A stretch of DNA of 64,000 bases from Pegoplata infirma. Lineage: Eukaryota; Arthropoda; Insecta; Diptera; Anthomyiidae. The translations under genes and the position numbers were made by a program. Below, piece by piece: positions 55,366 to 64,000 of this stretch (within the stretch, counting starts at the first letter, position 1; every line of letters begins with the position of its first letter). Under the pieces are notes generated by a model. The model was not told the DNA's origin. It searched no databases and worked only from the letters and a program-made list of their open reading frames with translations. The DNA lies in NCBI GenBank assembly GCA_963921195.1, contig OY992536.1, forward strand, positions 106,170,778 through 106,234,777, read 5' to 3'.

Positions 55366-55868
55366 TTGTAGTGTTTGGTATTATTTTTTTGTTGAAGAGT
55401 CTTGATAATGATGTTTTAGCACATATTGAAACACGCGTCGGCTTAGTATTGCAAACATTTTCAAAATTTTTTTGAAACAAATAAAGTTTCTCGAAAATTA
55501 ATGCTTTGACAATATCATCGTAATGATTTGTAATGAAATATGACCTCAAACCAATTTATATTTGTAATTTGAAAACCTTTCTGGCCAATTACACAGTCAT
55601 ACAAAATCTCCAATTCCGAATTGGAATGGGATGAAAGCAAATGAAAGTTGACATTTTACATAACAAAAGCCTCAAGGCTTTTTTTTAATTCAGCGCTATC
55701 GATTCCAAAGAATAAAAATATGTTCTAATTTTTCTTACAAACACCTGTTGCTTTTGGGACATCCCCTATTTAAAAACATCGGCTTAGCACCAACATTAAA
55801 GCGACATTGGTGATATTTGAAAAGCCGAAACGACTCGGAGAGTCATCTCCGACCAAAGACTACACTTA

Positions 55869-56456
55869 CAAGGGAAGTCTCCCTAGTGTCACCCGCGGAT
55901 CTTTATGGAATTGGTTTTATTTTGTAGAGCAGAAAAAATAAAGGGACACGTATTTTTTTTAGCGGCCCAAATTCATATTTAGGGGGTAAAAAGGAGGGGG
56001 GAAGACAAGGCCATTTTTCAGTTTTTTTCGTTTATCTCCTATATTATGCAAAGAAACCTAGTCATGTTACATACCAAATGAAAGGTCTTTGGAAAACCAA
56101 TCTACGTGTGCTAAGAGCGTGTCCAAACATGCACAACTTTTCGTCATATTGAGTAAAATACCAAAATTTTAGGACATTTTTGTTAATAAGTCGAAAAATA
56201 TTAACTTCTTTGGCACCACGAAATAGGTATTTTTAATACCTTTAATCTGATACCACACATGCCTATATTAATTTTGTTTAAATAGGCGTAAATCGTAAAA
56301 AACTGAAAAAGGTCAATTTCCCCCCATACAAATCGACCCCCCCTAAAAATGAGTTTGGGCCGCTATAAAAAAATACGTGTCGAATTAATTTTCGTTCTTA
56401 ACAACATATCCAAATTTCATGAAGATCGGAGGGTGACACCAGGGAGACTTCCCTTG
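55869..56456. mobile_element. AA2: full-length Harbinger-like MITE
   Basis: 588 bp with inverted ends CAAGGGAAGTCTCCC...GTGTCACCC and GGGTGACACCAGGGAGACTT then CCCTTG. Target duplication TTA (55866-55868, 56457-56459). A truncated copy is in Medea intron 8. It is non-coding; the open frame near its right end is a repeat shadow. Confidence 0.8.
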
Positions 56457-56977
56457 TTAGAACATTTTTGCAGTTACTACATGCCAGTCATTTGTATTGT
56501 AAGTAATAGTTGTTGTTTTCAACTACAACTTCAGTTGTTTTTGTATGAAAAATCTCAAACAACTATTTTTTGTAGTCGTTAAAAAAAAAAATACAAAAAA
56601 TTACTACATTTTAGTAACAGTTGTTTTATGTAGTTGTTTTTAGTTTTTAGAAAAACGGATGTGTTGAACAAGTTGGAAGTGTCAAATGCAACAGGAATTA
56701 TTTCTAAATAATTTTAACCGTTTTTGACGTTTAGAAGAAAATTCAGACAATTTTAGTTACAGTAAAAACAATTGTAATTGAAGTTGTTTTTACCGTTTAT
56801 TGTAGTTGGTAATCAATAGATAAAAACAACTGGACTGGACGCCTAAACAACAGCAAATGTAGTTGTTTTAACTGTCTTTTGTAGTGGAATCTAGCGTCAT
56901 AATTTTTTTAATGTATCACCCCAGCAACCCCAGCTTATGTATTTATTTTTGTATTTCGTTTTTCCCGCCTGGAGCAG

Positions 56978-57291
56978 GAGTGTGTAGCTGAACTTAAAGA
57001 TCTATCAGCTGCAGACGTTATTAGAATACAAAGATTACAGTGGGCAGGACACGTTATGCGAATGGACGAAGGAGAAATAGCAAAAAAAATATTTTCTGGA
57101 AACCTATATAGCTCACGAATACAAGGACGTCCCAAAAGAACATGGAAAAATACTGTAAACGAAAATGCAAAATTGCTTAAAATTACTAATTGGTCAATCA
57201 AAGCGAGAGACCGTGACAACTGGAAGCAGGTACTGAGAGAGGCCAAGGTCCAACTAGGACTGTCGAGCCAATAAAGAAGAAAGAAGAAGAA
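56978..57291 (+). pseudogene. 3' fragment of an RTE-type LINE with AAG-rich tail
   Basis: It encodes AADVIRIQRLQWAGHVMRMD, then GRPKRTWKNTVNENAKLLKI and DRDNWKQVLREAKVQLG to a stop. This is the conserved C-terminal domain of RTE-like elements (LxWxGHVxRM...GRPxxxW). It ends AATAAAGAAGAAAGAAGAAG. It is flanked by a short duplication GGAGCAG (56971-56977, 57292-57298), so it is a 5'-truncated insertion into the older LINE next to it. Confidence 0.75.
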
Positions 57292-58146
57292 GGAGCAGGT
57301 ATATCCTGATAATATGCTATGTATTTCACTGGAATGCACTGGAATCGAAAAAAGCCCGGACCATGCTTCTGTTCTGTTTGCCAGAACCAGTTAAACAGGA
57401 ACTCCGTTCTGTGTTACGGCTGTAATGGGTGGGTTCAAATCCGGCAGCAAAGCAACTGCTCAGGTCTTAGTCATCAAAGGGAGTGGGGTAGTAGCAGTGG
57501 CGTCGTCATCGGCATCATCAGTGACGTCGATATCATCGGCATTATCAGTGATGTCGATATTATCGTCATCCTACGCTACACCGCCTTCCCCTCCCCAACC
57601 GCAGCAACAACATTAGCCGCCGCAAATAACTCTTCAGGCCAGAGGTGAAATCCATAATGCAGCTAAACTGTAACGGTCTCCAATCATGGAGATCATGGAA
57701 ATAACCAACTTTATGCAACAACATAAAATCGTGGTCGCGGCGATCCAAGAAACTAAGCTGAACAACTTCAGCCTACAGAGTTGTAATGGTTACAACGTTC
57801 TGCGCTTGGACCGCACAAGAAGCAGAGGAGGGGGTATGGAGTTTATAATTCACAGTGCAGTACAGAATGATCTCGCAAGGGTATTGCTGTCCGGTCAGGA
57901 GCTGCAGAGATCGAGCTGTACAACGCATTATCACTGCAGTGATATTAGCTGTGTGCTTGAGGGCGATAACCGAATGGTTATGAGATACTTAAATGCCCAT
58001 CATTACCTCTGGCACTTTATTCTCGGAGAAAACCAGAGATTAGCGACACTGGCGGAACAAATAGATGATTAGACGTTTTGCACTCTGAACGAATATGTCC
58101 CCTCCAGGACTGTGGGAAGATGGGCTAGCTCGCCAGACATAACCAT

Positions 58147-58463
58147 TAGTGTCCGACCGAATACACCTTTTTTGGCCGAAGCCGAAGCCGAATATTCGGC
58201 CAAATTTTCACTATTCGGCCAAACCGAAGCCGAAGCCGAATATTAAAAAAAAATGTTTTTAGTTGCAAAAACACTTAGTAAAATGTTTTTGTGGCTTACT
58301 AATGTGATTCAAAGTTAGTTTAGTGTGTTTTTCAACACGTGAGCACAAATATTATACAATTATTCGCTATTCGGCCTATTCGGCAAAATTGTGGCCGAAG
58401 CCGAATAGTGGCCGAATAGTGCTTTTTGGCCGAAGCCGAAGCCGAATATTCGGTCGGACACTA
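58147..58463. mobile_element. hAT-like MITE with GCCGAA repeats, inside the LINE
   Basis: 317 bp with ends TAGTGTCCGACCGAA and TTCGGTCGGACACTA. Perfect 8-bp duplication ATAACCAT (58139-58146, 58464-58471). Removing the element and one duplicate restores the LINE endonuclease frame (SPDITIASAG). Subterminal GGCCGAA/TTCGGCC repeats are clustered at both sides. Confidence 0.9.
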
Positions 58464-59989
58464 ATAACCATTGCAAGCGCAGGTCTGATAAATAATGCAA
58501 CACGGCAAGCAGTGGTATCACTTGCATCAGACCACCTTCCCATAATCATCACGCTTGACCGACCCAATGGTTTTGTACTCTCTGAACGCCGAGCCGAAAA
58601 ATCATTTATTGCTGGTCGAATACAAATAGTCAGGACAAACTTCCCAGCAGAGGCGGCGGGACTTGCAGATGAGCTTGATCCCAGACTCGGCCAACTAAAT
58701 CTGGAGATTAGCAAATTGGTCAACGAGAATAAAAGAAACAAGTGAATATATCATAAGGAACTGCAACCTCAAATCCTGAGTTAGTAAACTGAGGTCGACA
58801 GTCAAAGCTCTCTCCCATCCCACGAAGGTAGAAGACAGGGTCGCAATAACCTTCGGTAACAACACGTTGTTGGACCCTAAGCGGTGAACGGCATGTTTCT
58901 GCCGCCAATTCCTAAACAACCGCGAGTGATAAGTCGAAACAAAGTGTTGTCGGGAAAGTACACAACCTTCAATGATGGACCACCAGTTTTTCTGTAGAGT
59001 GAAGTTGCAGATGTCATCAAAAGAGTTAGGCTACGAAAGAATTTCGATGCTGATGAAAAAGCACTTGGACGTGCCGGAAGTCGAGTACCAGACCAAAGTC
59101 TTCAACTTGTCGCTAACCACTCTAGTTATACCCGAAAACTTGAAAAAGGGTAGTCTGGCCCGGTTTTAAAACCTGGGAAACTCGCGAACCAAAGAGAATC
59201 GTACAGGCCGATATCCTTGCTGTGTCCAGTCGCAAATACACTTGAGGTACTTCATCTCCCCAGCCTAACAACAGCTTTAACTGCCATTACCACACATATA
59301 AGCCATGTACTTAATCAAAGTAAGCCATGTGAGCGCACAGTGAGGGTTGCGCTAGACCTATCAAAAGCCTTTGACACGGTCAGTCATGCCACCCTCTTCG
59401 GAGACATCTCAGTCCCTCCAAAACCACCAAGAGATGGGTGGTAAACTATATGTGTGTCCGTCAGTCTTTTGTGGAGTTTTGAAATAAAAAGTCAAAGCCC
59501 CATAGTGTTATACAAGGAGTCTTACAGGGTGGAGTCCTCACTCCAATCTTGTTTAACTTCTACCTTTCGAAACACCCGGAACCACCCCAAGGGGTGGAAT
59601 TGATAACATATGCCAACTACTGCACCTTAATGGCAGGCGCCATATCATTGATGAGCAATGCGATAAGTTAAATTCATATATCCATGATCTAACGAACTTC
59701 TTCACTGCAAGGAACACGCCGCTTTCCCCCGCCAAATCATCGGCGACGAAAGAGGTATTGTAACTGGATGTTACAGGCGATGGCATCAAAATTCCGACAG
59801 TGAAACACCCCAAAATATTGTTTTAGTTTAGTTCTTCTGCTGTGATACTTTGTTTAACATAATTATACTGTGATATATTTTTTTATTTTTATTTATATTT
59901 TTACATTTGTTTTGTTTAATTAAATTTATCTTTTATGTTCCGTTTATATAAAACAAAAATGTGTTTTAACTTTTCTAAATGTGAAACTA

Positions 59990-60726
59990 CCCAGAAAAAC
60001 TTTGGTAATGGGTAGTGATTATATAACACATTACTAGGTAATGTATATACCTTATTTGTAGCATTATTTTAGGATGTCTTACCAAACATTTGTTCCACAA
60101 CGTATTTTTTTCAAGTGAAAAATAATGCATTACTAATAATTTGCTACGTAATGCATGATTATTGGAAAAAATGTATTTATTATTTATTATTTCTAAACAT
60201 TAAATCATGGATGACTTAAATTTGGTTACATTATGTATTATTTGAAAGTTTGAAATAATGCATTATTTATAATTAGATGCATAATGCATTACAATAACAT
60301 ACAAAATAATTATTTTATAAAAAAATGCATAAGTTTAAACTAGAGATGGGCTCACGACAGGAAATTTCTAACGACACACACTCACGAGCATATTTTATCT
60401 ACTTACACTCACTTACAATCACGTGAGTAAATTTAATACAAAATTACTTTTTCACTACTCGTAACACCTTATATATTATCTTCTGGTATGCTATATTATT
60501 TCATTTCTCGTAACCTATAAAATATCATATATTTTACACCTTACTCGTATTCGTCGTTATAAATTTATGACTTATTTTATACCTTACTGGTATTCTTTGT
60601 GATAATGTGGATGCATTACTTTGAGTCTCATCGCCTGTTAAAATCATCAATGCTGCAATGTAAGTATAAAATAAGAGATCTTATACCTTATTTTATACCT
60701 TATTTGGTAATCTAAGTTTTGCTGGG
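59990..60726. mobile_element. E: 737-bp TA-flanked MITE
   Basis: Inverted ends CCCAGAAAAACTTTGGTAAT and, from the right, CCCAGCAAAACTTAGATTAC between TA dinucleotides (59988-59989, 60727-60728). The interior is rich in ATAATGCATTA. It also holds an AGAGATGGGCTCACGA repeat end near 60343, so another element is nested. It lies within the block that interrupts the LINE. Confidence 0.7.
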
Positions 60727-60756
60727 TATTAAAAGATTATATATTCAATAAAATAT

Positions 60757-60793
60757 CCCTGATGATGTTGCGAATCTCCAACGAAACGTCGGA
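60757..60793 (+). ncRNA. Possible hammerhead-ribozyme-like motif
   Basis: CTGATGA (60759-60765) is followed by a GTTG...CAAC stem and then GAAACGTC (60783-60790), with CC/GG bases outside. These are the core boxes of a type I hammerhead with a minimal stem III, in which self-complementary ACGU could pair between two molecules. Such forms are known in Penelope-like retroelements. Stem I looks weak, so activity is uncertain. Confidence 0.4.
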
Positions 60794-61664
60794 AAAAAAT
60801 TATGAAATAATCTTTTATTTACATAAATAGAATACATGACCTGAATAAATTGCTATAAATTGGCCAGAAAAAACAAGGTCCTGAAGTCGCTATCCAGCAC
60901 CACTTGGGAACCTTGATTGGCCGGTCAGTGACAAACTACGCAACGCCGGTGTGGTCACCGAGTGTGAGCGAAACGCAGTGAAAAAAGCTTCAGAGTTGTC
61001 AAAATGCAGCCCTAAGAACCGTAACGGACTGCCTTCAGATGTCCTCAGAACACTATTTACATGAGACGAAGATACTTTCGGCTAAGGAATACAGTCACAT
61101 GCTGACGAATGTCAGGACGGGATCATCCGAACCATCACCTTACGGAAATTGTTCCCCCCGAGGCATGTCAGGAAAGGTCTTCGGTGTTATGAGATCCAGC
61201 AATACGACATCCAACAGCGTGATGATTCCATCTCGTAACGGACCATTCTGAATGACATTCACAACGATACGGTAGAATCGACGATAGCCAACTACCGAGT
61301 GAATGCCCTACTTGAAGGCCGTTTCCCAACCATCGCAGAAGAAAAGAAAATTCTACAAAAAAAAAAAAAAACAACAGTGGTACTGGCACAATTAATTGCT
61401 GGGTGTTGCAGTCGGATTAATTCTTATTGGTCGAGAATTAACCCGACTATACCAAATACGTGCCCCGCATGTGGAGGTTCTCACACCACACCTCTTCAAC
61501 TGCACGGCAAACCCGACTCGTCTGAATCCAACAGCTTAATGAACCCAGCCCATAGAGGTGGCACTCTTTTTGGAGCTCGATTTGGACGAGTCAACCGAAC
61601 AGGGAGAGGAAACAACAAAATACGAACCATAAACATGCATACATTTACAGGTGAGGAAGGATAA

Positions 61665-62959
61665 CACTGTGCTACAGTAAAAAAATACTTCTGATGTGAC
61701 ATAGTATAGGTTGTTGGTCTTGTCCAGTAGATCACAAAAATGCCCATTAAACTTGCCAGACACCCTCAAATTTTAGAGTTATGGTCAAAAAACGTTTTTT
61801 TGGGACTTTTCTCACTAAACCTTTTGTAATTCAGAAAATTTTCAACCGATTTTAAATTTTTTAACTGTTTTTGACAGAAGAAGGATGGGGCTTTCCATGT
61901 GTGTGAATTGGTCTATACATATAAGAAAGATATTTATTAATTTTTTCTATAAAATCTAATTTTTTTGTTATTATTTGAAAATTTTTCGAGTTTATCGATT
62001 TTTTTCTGCTATATTTCGTTTAACAACCTTTATATTTATAAACGTATTTTTAAAGAAAATTTGATTCTGAATAAGATAAGCTTTATCCTGAAGAAATCGG
62101 ATAACAATTGACAGAGTTGTGATAATTTTTCTAAAAAAGAAAATTAAGATTTTGCAGGAAATCGCCGTTCAGATATCCTAGGCAAAAAAAATAATTTTAT
62201 AATAAGAGGTCATGTACAATATTTTTCAAGGTTTTTGGTGCTCTGAATCCGAATCTGGCCTTTAAATTGCTCTATCTCGTCAGGTTTTTGAGATATTTAA
62301 CATAAATTGATATATCAAAAACTTAATAAGATAGCGCAATTTCAAGGTCAAATTCGAATTCAGGAGGCCAAAAACCTTTAAAATAATGATACGCGACCTC
62401 TTAGTATGTTCGTTTATTTTTTTTATTTTTTACCTGAATTATCCGAACGGCAATTTCAGGCAAAATCTTAATTTTCTTTTTTAGAAAAATTATCACAACT
62501 CTGTCAATTGTTATCCGATTTTTTCGGCATAAAGCTCATCGTATTCACATTTAAATTGTCTTTAAGAATACGTTTATAAATATAAATGTTGTTGAACAAA
62601 CTATTACAGAAAAAAATCGATAAATTCAAAAAATTTTCAAAAAATAACAAAAAAATAGATATTGTTGAAAAAATCAATACACATCTTTTTTATATGTATA
62701 CCCCAATTCACACCCATGAAAAGCTATATCCTTCTTCTATCCAAAACAGTTGAAAAATTGAAAATCGGTTAAAAAATGTTTAAGTTACACGTGGTTTAGT
62801 GAGAAAAGTCCCAAAAAATCGTTTTTTGACAATAACTTTAAAATTTGATGGTGTCTGGCAAGTTTGATGGGCATTTTTGTGATCTTTTCGACGAGACCTA
62901 CAACCTTAACTACCTCATTTTAAAAGTATATTTGATTTTGTTTATTTTGTAGCACAGTG
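61665..62959. mobile_element. Z: 1.3-kb palindromic element with TAA duplication
   Basis: Arms of more than 550 bp meet near 62310. Ends CACTGTGCTACA and TGTAGCACAGTG are flanked by TAA (61662-61664, 62960-62962). Internal markers TTGCCAGACACCCTC/GGTGTCTGGCAA and TTTCTCACTAAACC/GGTTTAGTGAGAAA pair. It is a non-coding foldback with Harbinger-like duplication length. Confidence 0.8.
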
Positions 62960-62962
62960 TAA

Positions 62963-64000
62963 TTATTCCACAACCTGTTCTATGCCATCAAAAACTTTGA
63001 GAGTAACTCGAGCTAACTTTTCATAACCCTTCAGGGGCTTTGGTCAGCTAATTGTATACTTTAATTTAATTATTAAGATAAAATCAAAAAAGGACATTTT
63101 CAACTTCCATACAATGTCCTGATGGTATCCCTGATCGTATAGAAACCGGTTTTCGAGTAAAAGTTAGGTAATTTTATGTGGAATTCGAATAAAAAAAATA
63201 TGTGTAACTTTGACATACACTTTTTCAATATTAATTGAAGGGCTTACTGCAAGAACTTGATAAGCAACATTTTATTTTTTCATGTTTTTCGCCTTCTGCT
63301 GATGTTCCATTGACAGATTTTTGGCAAAAGTCTTGCTTTAACTCTTCGTACAAGTATATTGAGAATAAAAGTTCTGCAAAAGTTCCATTTTCTACATTAT
63401 TTTAAAAGTTTTAAGGCAACACCATAAAATGAAATGTTGCTTATCGAGTTTTTACAATAAACCCGTCAATTCAATTGTTTGTTTTGAGCATAAATGGGAC
63501 TATTTAAATAAATGGACTAATAAATTGACGATTTCATTGGCATTATATTGAAACTAATGCCAATGAAATTTTTAGCATTGGCATTGTTTCAATCAATGCC
63601 AATGCCCGTTAAGGAATTAGTAGCATTAGTAATGCCAATTATGAAAAATTTCATTGGCATTAATAAATGCCTTAATGAAAACAAAGCATTAGCAATATTA
63701 AAAGTCGTATTTCCGTCAACCAGTTGTGAATTTTTTTTTGGTTAAAACTTAAAATGGCTATATCTCGAAAACTAAGCCAGATAGAGCAAAATGGAGGGGA
63801 TTTTTGGTTCTTAGAATCCCCATAGTTTCGCCGGTCCTCTTTACATGTATGGACCCTAATAGGTCCAAATTTTGAATCTAAAAAATGGTCACTCCCGAAA
63901 ATTTAAAAATTCACATACCTTTAGCATTATTTTGCTTATTTTTCCAGGTACTGCAATTTAGGGGCCCAATAGGGTCTTGGAAATTTTGGAAACTGAATAA
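62963..64000. other. Gene-free end of window with foldback and repeat pieces
   Basis: 63226-63477 is a foldback with AACTTGATAAGCAACATTTTAT and its complement. 63535-63672 is a CATTGGCAT/ATGCCAATG cluster. 63745-64000 is the left part of a BB-type element (compare 38627-39090), cut by the window end. The 65-codon frame at 63548 is an artefact of the CATTGGC cluster. Confidence 0.5.

Larger units (their letters stand above)
57299..61664 (+). pseudogene. Decayed non-LTR retrotransposon, interrupted
   Basis: Pieces in order: a cysteine-rich ORF1 finger (CFCSVCQNQLNRNSVLCYGC), endonuclease (VVAAIQETKLNNFSLQSCNG, then SSPDIT|IASAGLINN across an insertion, SDHLPIIITLDRP). Next is reverse transcriptase (CERTVRVALDLSKAFDTVSH, VIQGVLQGGVLTPILFNFYL, with YANYC in place of YADD). 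After the inserted block 59820-60860 come ARKNKVLKSLSSTTW, SSEHYLHETKILSAKEY and the C-terminal knuckle LAQLIAGCCSRINSYWSRIN...NTCPACG. Many frameshifts and stops. It belongs to the endonuclease-bearing LINEs; the clade is uncertain. Confidence 0.75.

Noticed and set aside
57319..57648. Host PHD-finger gene
   Set aside because: The cysteine pattern CxxC...CxxC is followed directly by a LINE endonuclease in the same orientation, so it is the element's first open frame.
63548..63745. 65-codon frame of alternating methionine, proline and leucine
   Set aside because: Arises from ATGCCAATG/CATTGGCAT repeats; no coding evidence.

Overview
This is an AT-rich, intron-containing, repeat-saturated animal window, almost certainly from a schizophoran fly and probably a calyptrate. 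Three things support this: a complete fly-type Medea (co-Smad) gene, Mnat9 and TACO1 homologues, and abundant dipteran-style dispersed repeats. All comparisons here are by eye within the window; no database was searched and no identity was computed.

Layout. 1-8,880 holds no gene and is a bed of small terminal-inverted-repeat (TIR) elements and foldbacks, including one transposon inserted into another copy of itself (4,659-7,703). 8,881-19,460 is one deeply nested block: a dispersed repeat (S) has been hit by hAT-like elements (L), a palindromic element (G) and three O elements at one target. One L copy is split by K, a 5.95-kb TIR transposon with an exact TA target duplication. K carries two exons of the tyrosyl-tRNA synthetase C-terminal domain with their intron, a LINE RNase H fragment and a 3.5-kb AT-rich repeat array. 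At 20,271-21,220 a second element with the same TIR carries what looks like the first exons of another gene.

21,953-44,899 (+) is Medea, the common-mediator Smad of Dpp/BMP and Activin signalling. It is reconstructed as ten coding exons with consistent phases (about 823 residues: MH1, glutamine-rich linker, MH2). Its 10.7-kb third intron holds an antisense RTE-like LINE relic and a P-element/THAP9-like transposase relic. Its 7-kb eighth intron holds a LINE relic lacking the catalytic YADD box and a 2.1-kb palindrome able to fold in the pre-mRNA.

Downstream are the compact Mnat9 (-) and TACO1 (+) genes, arranged head to head, then the first coding exon of an unidentified gene (50,601-50,859). 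The rest, to 64,000, is transposon territory: hAT-like elements with perfect 8-bp target duplications, Harbinger-like elements with TTA/TAA duplications, and a decayed LINE interrupted by at least two datable insertions, with a hammerhead-like motif next to one of them.

Most notable are elements K and K2: two TIR/TA elements of one family, each enclosing spliced-gene pieces with introns intact. This suggests a gene-capturing, Pack-type DNA transposon lineage in a fly.
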